Below are positions 40,922-49,219 of a stretch of DNA of 49,219 bases, in pieces. The stretch comes from Enhydrobacter aerosaccus (lineage in GTDB: Bacteria > Pseudomonadota > Alphaproteobacteria > Reyranellales > Reyranellaceae), in NCBI GenBank assembly GCA_903832005.1, contig CAIKZO010000033.1:1-49219 (forward strand), in the 5' to 3' direction. Below the pieces are notes generated by a model. The model saw nothing but the letters and a program-made list of their open reading frames with translations. It was not told the origin of the DNA and made no database searches. The translations under genes and the position numbers were made by a program. The stretch's first letter is position 1. Each line of letters begins with the position of its first letter.

Positions 40922-40949
40922 CGCGGAAAGGTCCAAGAAGGAGGTCGCG

Positions 40950-41153
40950 ATGGCAGACAATGCGCACGCAGACGGGGCGCACCAAATCTCCTTTGTGACG
41001 GGCGACGTTTCGGCTGGTGACGCCGGCGCGGCCGTCAGGTCGCGCGCGAAGCGAACGTCAGGGCGACGCCATTCATGCAGTAGCGCAGGCCGGTCGGCTT
41101 CGGACCGTCGTCGAAGACATGCCCGAGATGGCCGCCGCACTGCGCGCAGTTGA
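40950..41153 (+). CDS. Possible small protein or truncated gene start behind a near-perfect Shine-Dalgarno
   Basis: A 67-codon ORF starting MADNAHADGAHQISFVTGDV. It is preceded by AAGGAGGT at 40938-40945, four bases before the ATG, the strongest ribosome site in the window. The last 119 bases overlap the 3' end of msrB in antisense, where the translation becomes Arg/Ser-rich and shadow-like. Only the first 28 residues lie in unique space. It may be a genuine small protein, or the start of a gene whose body was lost. No homology is recognised. Confidence 0.35.
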   Translation: MADNAHADGAHQISFVTGDVSAGDAGAAVRSRAKRTSGRRHSCSSAGRSASDRRRRHARDGRRTARS

Positions 41154-41529
41154 CCGCCGTGCGGCTCATGCCCAGTGTCCTGTCGGTGATCTCGCCGACG
41201 GCGCCCTCAAGCGGCTTCCAGAAGCTGGGCCAGCCGGTGCCGCTGTCGAACTTGGTGCCGGACGCGAAAAGCTGGAGCTGGCAGCCCGCGCAGGCGAAGG
41301 TGCCCGCACGGTGCTCGTCGTTCAGGGGGCTGGAATAAGGCCGTTCGGTGCCTTCCCGACGCAGGACGGCGTATTGCTGCGGTGTCAGCATCTTGCGCCA
41401 TTCGGCGTCGGTATGCGCCACCTTGAAGATCTGGTCGGCCGCGCTCGCTGCAGGCAGGCTGTATCGCCAGGCCGCAAACAAGGTCGCGCCGCCTACGCCG
41501 GCCAGCAGCAGATTTCGTCTTTTCACCAC
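41035..41529 (-). CDS. msrB: Peptide-methionine (R)-S-oxide reductase MsrB, exported
   Basis: A 164-residue MsrB that repairs methionine-R-sulfoxide. The zinc ligands are Cys80, Cys83, Cys128 and Cys131, and the catalytic Cys151 is in LRYCMNGVAL. The N-terminus VKRRNLLLAGVGGATLFAAW has a twin-arginine-like KRR followed by a hydrophobic stretch and AASA, consistent with Tat or Sec export to the periplasm. Exported single-domain MsrB proteins with this leader are common in alphaproteobacteria. Its 3' end overlaps the antisense small ORF at 40950. Confidence 0.92.
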   Translation of the reverse strand: MVKRRNLLLAGVGGATLFAAWRYSLPAASAADQIFKVAHTDAEWRKMLTPQQYAVLRREGTERPYSSPLNDEHRAGTFACAGCQLQLFASGTKFDSGTGWPSFWKPLEGAVGEITDRTLGMSRTAVNCAQCGGHLGHVFDDGPKPTGLRYCMNGVALTFASRAT

Positions 41530-41643
41530 GTCAGCCTCCTGTGCTTCCCGCGGATACCGCCATCAGATGGCGATGGGGCCGCTATAGCACAATGAAAACA
41601 ACGCGGGATCACGTCATGGTGACGAAGAGTTCAGGAGATCTGG

Positions 41644-42285
41644 TCAGGAAATCTGGCCCTCGGCGGTGCGGATGTCCTCGGTGCGGCTGGCGCTGGTCTC
41701 GAGGATGATCTCGATTCCACGCACGACGTCGTCGAGCGCCATCGACGGCGCGCCGCCGACACGGCTGGCCTGCTCGGGGATATAGGGGATATGCAGGAAA
41801 CCGCCACGGATCGGCGTCCGGTGCTGCCGGACCATATCCATCAGCGCGTAGAAGATGTGATTGCAGACGAAGGTACCCGCCGTGTTCGACACCACCGCTG
41901 GCAGGCCGGCGGCGCGCATCGCGGCCACGCATGCCTTGATCGGCAGGGTCGAGAAGTAGGCCGCAGGACCGCCGGCCACGACCGGCTCGTCGATCGGCTG
42001 GCTGCCGTCATTGTCGCGGATGCGCGCGTCCTGCACGTTGATCGCCACCCGCTCGAGACAGAGCTCGGTGCGGCCGCCCGCCTGCCCGACGCACAGCACG
42101 ATGTCGGGCCGCGTCTCGTCGATGGCGGTCATCAGCACCTTCGCCGACTGGGCGTAGGATGTCGGCAGCTCGACGGCCGTCACCGTGACGCTGCCGATCT
42201 GCCGTCCCAGCCGGCTCACCGCCAGCCCCGAGGGATTGACCTCGTCTCCACCGAAAGGATCGAAGCCGGTCACCAGCGCGCGCAT
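41644..42285 (-). CDS. pcp: Pyroglutamyl-peptidase I
   Basis: A 213-residue cysteine peptidase that removes N-terminal pyroglutamate. The catalytic triad is Glu79 (CLERVAIN), Cys141 (AGTFVCNHIFY) and His165 (GGFLHIPYIP). The open frame begins upstream at 42315, but the ATG at 42285 (MRALVTGFDPFGG) gives the family start. It lies downstream of the cox-type operon, separated by a strong terminator, so it is likely transcribed independently. Confidence 0.92.
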   Translation of the reverse strand: MRALVTGFDPFGGDEVNPSGLAVSRLGRQIGSVTVTAVELPTSYAQSAKVLMTAIDETRPDIVLCVGQAGGRTELCLERVAINVQDARIRDNDGSQPIDEPVVAGGPAAYFSTLPIKACVAAMRAAGLPAVVSNTAGTFVCNHIFYALMDMVRQHRTPIRGGFLHIPYIPEQASRVGGAPSMALDDVVRGIEIILETSASRTEDIRTAEGQIS

Positions 42286-42299
42286 CTGCAATCCCCAAA

Positions 42300-42326
42300 A
42301 CGAAAGGCGCCCCATTGCGGGGCGCC
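42300..42326 (-). terminator. Terminator after the cox-type operon
   Basis: A perfect 8-bp stem GGCGCCCC / GGGGCGCC with loop GCAAT (minus strand) is followed on that strand by TTTCGTTTT. It lies 28 bases downstream of the coxM-type stop codon. Confidence 0.85.
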
Positions 42327-42354
42327 CGACGTTAGTCCTTTGCGGACGAAGCTT

Positions 42355-43152
42355 CTACTTGTTGGCCGCGTCGACCGCGCGGCGCGCCATCACGCCCACG
42401 AGATGAGCACGGTATTCGGCGCTGCCGTGGATGTCGCTGTTGAGGTCGGTCGCCGGGATCTTGATGTCCTTGATCGCGGCCGAGGTGAAGTTCTTCGACA
42501 GCGCGTCTTCCATCGCCTTCACACGGAAGACGGCGGAGCCGGCGCCGGTCACGGCAACGCGCACGCCATCCTTGGTCTTGGCCACGAACACGCCGACCAT
42601 CGCGTAACGCGACGCCGGGTTGGGGAACTTCATGTAGGCGGCCTTTTCGGGCTTGGGGAAGCTGATCGCGGTGATCAGTTCGCCATCCTTCAGCGCCGTC
42701 TCGAACAGGCCCTTGAAAAAGCCGTCGGCCGGATGCTTGCCGGTATTGGTCGTGATGGTGGCGTTCAGCGCCACGACCGCCGCCGGATAATCTGCCGCCG
42801 GATCGCTGTTGGCGACCGAGCCGCCCATCGTGCCGCGGTTGCGCACCGCCGGGTCGCCGATGTGGCCGGCCAGATCGGCCAGCGCCGGGATGATCTTCTT
42901 CACGTCGGGCGAGACCGACACGTCGTAGTGCTTGGTCATGGCGCCGATCGTGACCACGTCGCCCGCGACCTTGATGCCGGCCAGTTCGGCGATGCCGCCG
43001 AGATCGACCACGTCGCTGGGCTTGGCCAGACGCTGCTTCAGGGTCGGGATCAGGGTCATGCCACCCGACATCGGGCGGGCTTCTTCCTTGCCCTTGAGAG
43101 TCGCGACCGCATCGGCCAGCGACTTCGGACGGTGATAAGCGAAATCGTACAT
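42355..43152 (-). CDS. coxM: CO-dehydrogenase-type medium (FAD-binding) subunit
   Basis: A 265-residue flavoprotein of the molybdenum hydroxylase family. The FAD-binding segments are PMSGGMTLIPTLKQRLAKP near residues 28-46 and NRGTMGGSVANSDPAADYPA near 104-123. It transfers electrons from the large/small subunits. It is the last gene of an S-L-M operon and starts 19 bases after the large-subunit stop. The specific physiological electron donor reaction is not proven by sequence (see the large subunit). Confidence 0.9.
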   Translation of the reverse strand: MYDFAYHRPKSLADAVATLKGKEEARPMSGGMTLIPTLKQRLAKPSDVVDLGGIAELAGIKVAGDVVTIGAMTKHYDVSVSPDVKKIIPALADLAGHIGDPAVRNRGTMGGSVANSDPAADYPAAVVALNATITTNTGKHPADGFFKGLFETALKDGELITAISFPKPEKAAYMKFPNPASRYAMVGVFVAKTKDGVRVAVTGAGSAVFRVKAMEDALSKNFTSAAIKDIKIPATDLNSDIHGSAEYRAHLVGVMARRAVDAANK

Positions 43153-43171
43153 GAGTCTTTCCTCCAGTTAC

Positions 43172-45553
43172 TCAGGCGGCCGCGCGATGGGCGCCCTGAA
43201 TCGTCTGCCAGATGTTGAGCGACGTGGCCGGCATCTCCACGTGCTTGATACCGAGTGGTGCCAGCGCATCACGCACTGCGTTCATCACGGCGGCGGGTGC
43301 GGCGATCGCCCCCGCTTCGCCGCATCCCTTCACACCCAGCGGATTATGCGGGCATGGCGTCGTCTTATAGCCGAGCTTGAACGACGGGAAGTTGTCGGCG
43401 CGTGGCATGGTGTAGTCCATATACGAGCCGCTCGTGAGCTGGCCCGTGGTCTTGTCGTAGACGGCGGCCTCCATCAATGCCTGACCAACGCCCTGCACGA
43501 TGCCGCCATGGACCTGGCCCTCGACGATCATCGGATTGATGATGTTGCCGAAGTCGTCGACCGCAGTATGGGCGATCACTTCGACCTCACCGGTCTCCGG
43601 GTCGATCTCGACCTCGCAGATCTGCGTGCCGGACGGATAAACGAAGTTCGCCGGATCGTAGAAGGCATTCTCGTCCATGCCGGGTTCGACCTCGGCCAGC
43701 GGATAGTTGTGCGGCACGTAGGCCGCGAACACGACCTGGCCCAGCGGCACGCTCTTGTCCGTGCCCGCCACCTTGAAGGTACCGTTCTCGAACTCGACGT
43801 CGGCCACATCGGCCTCCATCAGATGGGCCGCAACCTTCTTGCCCTTGGCGATGATCTTGTCGGTGGCCTTCATGATCGCCGAGCCGCCGACGGCCAGCGA
43901 GCGCGAGCCATACGTGCCCATGCCGAACGGCGTCGTTGCCGTGTCGCCGTGGACGATCTCGATCTGGTCCATCGGCACGCCGAGCTTGTCGTGGATGAGC
44001 TGCGCGAAGGTCGTCTCGTGGCCCTGACCGTGGCTGTGCGCCCCGGTCATGACCTGGACATTGCCCGTCGGGTTGAACTTGATCTGGGCCGATTCCCACT
44101 GGCCAACGCCCGCGCCGAGCGAGCCGACGACATTGGACGGCGCGAGACCACAGGCCTCGATGTAGGACGAGAAGCCGATGCCGCGTAGCTTGCCGCGCGA
44201 CTTCGCTTCCGCTCGCCGAGCCTCGAAGCCCTTGTAGTCCGAGATCTTGATCGCCTCGTCGATGATCGGGGGGTAGTTGCCCGAATCGTACTGCAACGCG
44301 ACCGGCGTCTGGTACGGGAAGGCTTCCGTCGGAATGAAATTCTTCCGGCGCAGATCCGCCGTATCCATCTTCATCTCGACCGCCGCCTTCGACACGATGC
44401 TCTCGATGACGAACGTGGCCTCTGGCCGTCCGGCGCCACGATAGGCATCAACCGGGGCAGTGTGCGTCACCGCGGCCTTCACGTTGGCGTAGATCAGCGG
44501 CGTCGTGTACTGGCCCGCCAGCAACGTCGCATAGAGATAGGTCGGCACGGCCGTCGAGAAGGTCGACAGGTAGGCGCCCATGTTGGCGATGGTCTCGACC
44601 TTGAGCGCGAGGAACTTGCCTTCCTTGTCCATCGCCAGTTCGGCGTGGGTGACGTGATCGCGGCCGTGCGCGTCGGTCATGAAGGATTCGGAACGCTCGG
44701 CGGTCCACTTGATCGGACGGCCGACCCGGCTCGCGGCCCAGCACACCATCGTCTCTTCGTTGTAGCAGAAGATCTTGCTGCCGAAGCCGCCGCCCACGTC
44801 GGGCGCCACGACCCGCAGCTTGTGCTCGGGAATGCCCAGCACGAAAGCCGACAGGATCAGGCGAAGCACGTGCGGGTTCTGCGACGTCGACCAGAGCGTG
44901 TAGTTGCCCGTGCCTTTGTCGTATTCCGCCGCCGCCGCGCGCGGCTCCATGGCGTTCGGGATCAGGCGGTTGTTCACGATGTCGAGCTTGGTGACATGCG
45001 CTGCCTTGGCGAACGCGGCCTCGACATCGGCCTTCACGCCGATTTCCCAGTCGTAGATCAGATTGCCCGGCGCTTCCGGGTGAACCTCGGGGGCGCCCTT
45101 GTCCAGCGCATGCGCCAGATCGACGTTGGCCGGCTTCACATCATAGTCGACCTTGATCGCCTCAGCCGCGTCCTTGGCTTCGTCGATGCTGTTGGCGACG
45201 ACCATCGCCACGGTGTCGCCGACGTAGCGCACGGTATCGAGCGCCATCACCGGATGGGCCGGCGCCTTGTGCGGCTCGCCGTTCTTGTCCTTGACCACCC
45301 AACCGCAGATCAGACCGCCCATCTTCGACTCGGCGGTATCCTTGCCGGTGAAGATCTCGACCACACCCGGCATCGCCTTGGCAGCCGTCGTGTCGATCGT
45401 CTTGATCTTTGCATGAGCATGCGGGGAACGCAGGAAATACGCGTAGGTCGCCCGTGCGAGGGGCAGATCGTCCACATAACGGCCCGTTCCCGTCAGGAAG
45501 CGCTTGTCTTCCCTACGGGGTACCCGGGCACCGATTCCGGTTCCGGCGGTCAT
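43172..45553 (-). CDS. coxL: CO-dehydrogenase-type large (molybdopterin) subunit, form II
   Basis: A 793-residue molybdenum hydroxylase large subunit. The active-site loop reads AYRGAGR at 370-376, the form II signature, instead of the AYxCSFR of true (form I) CO dehydrogenase. Other cofactor segments include [15 protein letters not shown] near 253-267 and the catalytic Glu in KGCGEAGA near residue 750. The substrate of form II enzymes is unsettled. The open frame runs on upstream through coxS because of a frameshift there, but the ATG at 45553, five bases after the coxS stop, is the proper start. Confidence 0.92.
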   Translation of the reverse strand: MTAGTGIGARVPRREDKRFLTGTGRYVDDLPLARATYAYFLRSPHAHAKIKTIDTTAAKAMPGVVEIFTGKDTAESKMGGLICGWVVKDKNGEPHKAPAHPVMALDTVRYVGDTVAMVVANSIDEAKDAAEAIKVDYDVKPANVDLAHALDKGAPEVHPEAPGNLIYDWEIGVKADVEAAFAKAAHVTKLDIVNNRLIPNAMEPRAAAAEYDKGTGNYTLWSTSQNPHVLRLILSAFVLGIPEHKLRVVAPDVGGGFGSKIFCYNEETMVCWAASRVGRPIKWTAERSESFMTDAHGRDHVTHAELAMDKEGKFLALKVETIANMGAYLSTFSTAVPTYLYATLLAGQYTTPLIYANVKAAVTHTAPVDAYRGAGRPEATFVIESIVSKAAVEMKMDTADLRRKNFIPTEAFPYQTPVALQYDSGNYPPIIDEAIKISDYKGFEARRAEAKSRGKLRGIGFSSYIEACGLAPSNVVGSLGAGVGQWESAQIKFNPTGNVQVMTGAHSHGQGHETTFAQLIHDKLGVPMDQIEIVHGDTATTPFGMGTYGSRSLAVGGSAIMKATDKIIAKGKKVAAHLMEADVADVEFENGTFKVAGTDKSVPLGQVVFAAYVPHNYPLAEVEPGMDENAFYDPANFVYPSGTQICEVEIDPETGEVEVIAHTAVDDFGNIINPMIVEGQVHGGIVQGVGQALMEAAVYDKTTGQLTSGSYMDYTMPRADNFPSFKLGYKTTPCPHNPLGVKGCGEAGAIAAPAAVMNAVRDALAPLGIKHVEMPATSLNIWQTIQGAHRAAA

Positions 45554-45558
45554 GGCGT

Positions 45559-46045
<487 letters not shown>

Positions 46046-46179
46046 TACTCATCTCCCAAGAAATTCTTTGCTTCGCGGCGCGTTGACGCGCGCCAACCCG
46101 GCGTTGCAGGCGACTCTCGCGCGCCGCTCCGTCACCGGTCAAGCGAATTACGAATACAGGATAACGCTTTAAGCAGCGC

Positions 46180-46293
46180 TCAGCGCCGCAGCAGGAAAAC
46201 CACGATCAAAACGGCCACGACGATGCCGATCACCGTCCAGTGCCGATAGCCGCGTTGCGCTGCAGCAGACGCATTTGGGTCGTTCGGCGCCAT
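46180..46293 (-). CDS. 37-residue single-helix membrane microprotein
   Basis: A short ORF from the ATG at 46293: MAPNDPNASAAAQRGYRHW, then one strongly hydrophobic helix (TVIGIVVAVLIVVFLL), then RR and stop. It begins 5 bases after the coxG stop, in a different frame. Larger CoxG proteins often carry a Pro/Ala linker and a C-terminal membrane helix of just this kind, so this may be the detached anchor of CoxG. No clear ribosome site is seen, so coupling to coxG would be needed. Confidence 0.55.
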   Translation of the reverse strand: MAPNDPNASAAAQRGYRHWTVIGIVVAVLIVVFLLRR

Positions 46294-46298
46294 GGTGG

Positions 46299-46760
46299 TT
46301 ACGCCGCGGCAACCGGCGGCGGGGCGCCCACGCTCTCAGCGAACTTGCCAAAGAATTGATCTGCCAGCTTCTTGGCTGTGCCCTGGATCAGGCGCGCGCC
46401 GACCTGGGCGATCTTGCCGCCGACCTGGGCGTCGACCTCATAGCTCAGCAAGGTCTCACCGGCGTCCTCGGTCAGCTTCACGACCGCGCCGCCCTTGGCG
46501 AAACCGGCGACGCCGCCCTGCCCTTCACCGCTGATCTTGTAGCCGTTGGGCGGATCGATGTCGGACAGGGTCACCTTGCCCGAGAAACCTGCACTGACCG
46601 GCCCGATGCGCAACCGCACCTTGGCCGTCATCTCGGTGTCCGAAAGCTTCTCGAGAGTCTCGCAGCCCGGAATGCAAGCCTGAAGGATGGCCTGATCGTT
46701 CAAAGCTGCAAAAACCTTGTCGCGCGGCGCCGCGATCTTGTACTCGCCCTTGATTTCCAT
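46299..46760 (-). CDS. coxG: CoxG-like SRPBCC protein (CO dehydrogenase subunit G family)
   Basis: A 153-residue protein of the START/SRPBCC fold. It begins MEIKGEYKIAAPRDKVFAAL and has the family features ACIPGCETLEKL and VGARLIQGTAKKLADQFFGK. CoxG proteins are associated with membrane anchoring or accessory roles of molybdenum CO dehydrogenases. This one lacks the C-terminal membrane helix and ends APPPVAAA; a separate 37-residue helix follows. A GGAG site precedes the ATG, which lies 21 bases after the GH17 stop. It precedes coxS on the same strand. Confidence 0.87.
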   Translation of the reverse strand: MEIKGEYKIAAPRDKVFAALNDQAILQACIPGCETLEKLSDTEMTAKVRLRIGPVSAGFSGKVTLSDIDPPNGYKISGEGQGGVAGFAKGGAVVKLTEDAGETLLSYEVDAQVGGKIAQVGARLIQGTAKKLADQFFGKFAESVGAPPPVAAA

Positions 46761-46781
46761 GAATCCACTCCGCCTGTCAGG

Positions 46782-48716
46782 CTACCATTTGCTCGTATAG
46801 GAGTCCGGCGGCAGTTCGGCCAGCGGCTCGCGTATCGACACATATATAGTCGCCAGATACGGGATCGCCATCAGCACCGCCAGCCCCGCGAGCCAATCCG
46901 CCTGGGTATTCCAGAACAGCGTCCGGATGACCCAGCGCCCGCCGTCGCTTCCGACGAAGCCTCCGGCGCCACCGTCGTAAAGCTTGATCGCCCCTTCCGT
47001 GACCACCAGCGCGGCCGCCCAGAAGATCAGCAGGCCAGACAAGGCGATTTCCGGCAGTACCGGCCGCAAGCGGCTGAAGGACTTGTTCATGCGCACGTAG
47101 CCCGCACTGCCGTCGTAACCCAGGAGGCGGCCGAACGACAGGCCGCGCATCAGGCGCTCCGGCCGCGGCACCTTCTCCTTGCGCAGGATGGTCATCGTCT
47201 TCCAGGCCATCAGCACGACGCTCGGCAGCACGAAACTCCAGATCGGGAAATCGCGGTAGCGGCCGTCGATGGCGATCTGCAGGTAGAACGTGTCGCTGAA
47301 GCGAATGCCGCCGCCATACCAGTCGATGGTGATGACGACGAGATAGAAGATGCAGAGCAACGTCAGCGCCAAATACAGAATCTGCAGCATCAGGTCGACG
47401 CGCTGGAAGATGCGCAGCCGCGGCAGCTCACGCCAAGCCTGCCAGGCCTCGCGCACGCGCGCACCGTAGAGCGACGGATCGGCCATCTTGCCGGTCAGAC
47501 TGTCGGCAATGCCGAGCAACAGCGCGTAGCCGAAAGCTCCCAGCAGCAACGCCCAGAACACCAACCCCAGCATGCGCTCGAAGTAGAAGGTCCGTGAGAG
47601 ATCGATCCAGAGCGACTGGACATAGGTCGTGGCCACGAGCTGGGAGAAAAGCGCAAAGATCGCGATCTGCTTGGCCTCGGCTCGACGCCGCCACCAGGCG
47701 AAGATCAGTACGATGAGTGCCGAGGCCATCGTCGACAGCGCGTAGAGGATGCGCCAGTGCGGTTCGGCCACGACCGGCTTGCCGAGTTGGAACTTGTCAT
47801 TGCGTTGGGCGTCGAGCAGGCCCCAGGTGGCACCGACCGTGCCCTCCTGGCGCGACTTCCAATACTGATCGAAGGCCTCGACCACGTTGTAGTCGAGGTG
47901 CTCGCGCTCGGCGACGGCGCGGAAGATCGAGAAGAAGCGGACCTGCTCAACCCGCCCCGGCCGTGCGTCGGAGCGCATGCGACCGTCGCTCGGCCAGCCG
48001 GTCTCACCGATCACGATCTTCTTGCCGGGAAAGCGTGCCTGCACGCGATGGATAATGTCGACGATATGCTTCTCGATGCGGAGCGCCCCATCGGCCTCGC
48101 GCCGGTCGAGGCCGATCGGCTCGTCTTCCCAGTACGGCAGCAGGTGAATAGTGATGAAGTCGACGTCGTCGGCGAGGCTGGGATTGCGCAGCCAGAACTC
48201 CCACACGTCGGCGTAGGTGACCGGCTGCTTCACCCGCTGCTTCACCTGTCGGATGTAGGCGCGGAGCTGGGTGACCGTGAGGTCCTTGCGCAGCAGCACC
48301 TCGTTGCCGACGATCACGCGCTCGATCGTGTCGGGGTACTTGTTGGCATGGTCGATCAGCAGGTTGATCTGCTCGAGATTTTCCTTGTCGTTGTCGTTCA
48401 GCCAGGCGCCGTGCCAGACCTTGAGCCCGTACTTGCCGGCTCGCTGCGGCACGGTCTCGAGATTCTCACCGGACGAATAGGTCCGCACCGCGAGCACCTT
48501 GCCCTTGAGGCGCGCCAGATCCTGGTCGATCTGGTCGGGCGTCGGGAAGGTGCGCGACAGCGGGCTCTGGCCCGGGCGATAGGGCGCGAACGACACGCTT
48601 TGCAAAGGCGCGTTCGTCCAGCCAGCGATTTCGACCGGCTGGTTGGGCCACCACCACCACAGGAGATTGAGCGCCGCCACGAGTCCGAACGCGACGAGCG
48701 CCGCAAGTGCGCGCAT
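46782..48716 (-). CDS. Membrane-bound GH17-type beta-glucanase/glucan-processing protein
   Basis: A 644-residue protein. An N-terminal signal anchor (about residues 3-23) is followed by a glycoside hydrolase 17-like (beta-1,3-glucanase) domain over about 35-365, with catalytic candidates Glu139 (VIVGNEVLLR) and Glu238 (VIGETGWPSDG). The C-terminal third contains about six to seven membrane helices. Proteins of this layout are linked to periplasmic beta-glucan synthesis or trimming (NdvC-like); activity here is inferred. The frame is open further upstream, but the ATG at 48716 precedes the signal anchor directly. The neighbouring cox genes are unrelated in function. Confidence 0.82.
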   Translation of the reverse strand: MRALAALVAFGLVAALNLLWWWWPNQPVEIAGWTNAPLQSVSFAPYRPGQSPLSRTFPTPDQIDQDLARLKGKVLAVRTYSSGENLETVPQRAGKYGLKVWHGAWLNDNDKENLEQINLLIDHANKYPDTIERVIVGNEVLLRKDLTVTQLRAYIRQVKQRVKQPVTYADVWEFWLRNPSLADDVDFITIHLLPYWEDEPIGLDRREADGALRIEKHIVDIIHRVQARFPGKKIVIGETGWPSDGRMRSDARPGRVEQVRFFSIFRAVAEREHLDYNVVEAFDQYWKSRQEGTVGATWGLLDAQRNDKFQLGKPVVAEPHWRILYALSTMASALIVLIFAWWRRRAEAKQIAIFALFSQLVATTYVQSLWIDLSRTFYFERMLGLVFWALLLGAFGYALLLGIADSLTGKMADPSLYGARVREAWQAWRELPRLRIFQRVDLMLQILYLALTLLCIFYLVVITIDWYGGGIRFSDTFYLQIAIDGRYRDFPIWSFVLPSVVLMAWKTMTILRKEKVPRPERLMRGLSFGRLLGYDGSAGYVRMNKSFSRLRPVLPEIALSGLLIFWAAALVVTEGAIKLYDGGAGGFVGSDGGRWVIRTLFWNTQADWLAGLAVLMAIPYLATIYVSIREPLAELPPDSYTSKW

Positions 48717-48780
48717 GAAGGGTTTGTAGCAGGATCGACTAGCGGACCAATGGCTTCTTTTGGACGCTTGTCCCCAGCAT

Positions 48781-49083
48781 TTAGATCGCTCCCCGTTGCA
48801 CCCCGGCAATGGACTGGCGGAGCAGCTGGTGGCCGCGGAACAGCACGGCCTCCTTCCAGTCGTCCGTATCCGGGTAGAACTGGCGCCGCATGGCGGCACG
48901 CACCGGCTCGGCCTCCTTGCCCAACGGATCGCCGTACTTGTGCATCCAATGATCGGCGCGGAACGCCTTCTGCCCGCTCTCGCGGTCGAAGGTGCCGTAT
49001 TCGAGGGTGCACATGGTGAGCCGGGTCTCCGGCTCCTTCAGCACGCGGTTCAGGCCATAGTGGCCCAGCCCATCGCGGGCGAG
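48781..49083 (-). pseudogene. DUF2817 protein (M14-carboxypeptidase-like), 5' part lost to an insertion
   Basis: The last 100 or so codons of a DUF2817-type protein remain, reading LARDGLGHYGLNRVLKEPE at the junction and continuing through TLEYGTFDRESGQKAFRADH and HKYGDPLGKEAEPVRAAM. Upstream, in the same frame, a TAG occurs at 49084-49086, exactly where IS-like sequence begins. There is no start codon with a ribosome site. The natural gene would be about 360 residues. I assign the family from the C-terminal block only. Confidence 0.72.
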
Positions 49084-49219
49084 CTATGGTCGAAAGTTGG
49101 TGACGGTGAAGATCAAGAAGGCGGCATATCGTGGGGTAGTTGAAGCCTCCACTTCTCCATCGAAGGAGTGATATGCCGTGTCGCATTCTAACGTCGTCAA
49201 ACTGGTTCAGCCAGGCACT
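49084..49219 (+). mobile_element. Left end of an IS256-family insertion sequence (partial)
   Basis: Sequence beginning about 49081-49085 (CTATGGTCGAAAGTTGGTGA) interrupts the DUF2817 gene and leads, after about 90 bases, into a transposase-like start. The element continues beyond the window, so the right end and target duplication cannot be seen. The family call rests on the short N-terminal match and the layout. Confidence 0.62.
49178..49219 (+). CDS. IS256-family transposase, first 14 codons (partial)
   Basis: From the GTG at 49178 the frame reads (V/M)SHSNVVKLVQPGT, which resembles the N-terminus of IS256-family transposases (NVV-L-QPGT-F). A GAAGGAG site lies at 49162-49168. An ATG at 49173 opens another frame (MPCRILTSSN) that I do not favour. 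The catalytic DDE domain is outside the window. Confidence 0.55.
   Translation, partial: MSHSNVVKLVQPGT

Noticed and set aside
46169..46351. A 60-codon ORF overlapping the end of coxG
   Set aside because: The Arg-rich translation resembles a shadow, whereas the overlapping frame from 46293 encodes a well-formed membrane helix.

Overview
The window is chromosomal DNA of high GC content (roughly low-to-mid 60s percent by eye) from an alphaproteobacterium. The evidence is the contiguous nuo operon, the tig-clpP-clpX-lon-hupB block, a glnB-glnA pair with a -24/-12 promoter, and the general protein signatures. A soil Rhodospirillales/Reyranella-type organism would fit, but that placement is inference and no marker in the window settles it.

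Layout. (1) 1-11639, minus strand: nuoABCDEFGHIJKL plus the start of nuoM, a gap-free NADH:quinone oxidoreductase operon with many overlapping start/stop codons. (2) 11673-20335, minus strand: tRNA-Asp, tRNA-Val, hupB, lon, clpX, clpP, tig, tRNA-Leu, the NAD(P)H-hydrate repair gene nnr, and tRNA-His. This protein quality-control block has tRNA genes sitting directly upstream of nuoA, tig and nnr. (3) 20393-25014: two tandem TetR paralogs, a class I aminotransferase, then glnB-glnA on the plus strand. glnA is broken by a one-base deletion. (4) 25093-26389: two 100-bp direct copies of a palindrome-rich repeat flank two unrecognised genes. (5) 26412-34403: a catabolic neighbourhood with a hotdog dehydratase and CaiB/BaiF CoA-transferase pair, a TauD-type dioxygenase, a membrane protein, a small secreted His-rich protein, a TtuC-type dehydrogenase, and a D-aminoacylase/ABM/PhyH run. 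(6) 34408-39410: a TetR repressor divergent from an RND efflux pair, with a clear inverted repeat between them. (7) 39415-42285: aldehyde dehydrogenase, an exported MsrB, and pyroglutamyl-peptidase. (8) 42355-48716: a form II CO-dehydrogenase-like operon in transcription order S-L-M, preceded by coxG, a 37-residue membrane microprotein and a GH17-type membrane glucanase. coxS carries a one-base insertion. (9) 48781-49219: the 3' remnant of a DUF2817 gene cut by the left end of an IS256-type element whose transposase runs off the window.

How the genes work together: most of the window is housekeeping (respiration, proteolysis, nitrogen assimilation), with a catabolic/accessory right half. Two frameshifts, in glnA and coxS, both fall at G-runs in otherwise intact conserved genes, so base-calling error is at least as likely as real mutation. 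I found no CRISPR array, prophage or recognisable defence system. The least explained pieces are the repeat-flanked orphan pair, the CoxG/microprotein arrangement, the small His-rich exported protein, and a 67-codon ORF behind a near-perfect Shine-Dalgarno. No stretch longer than 300 bases lacks a feature.
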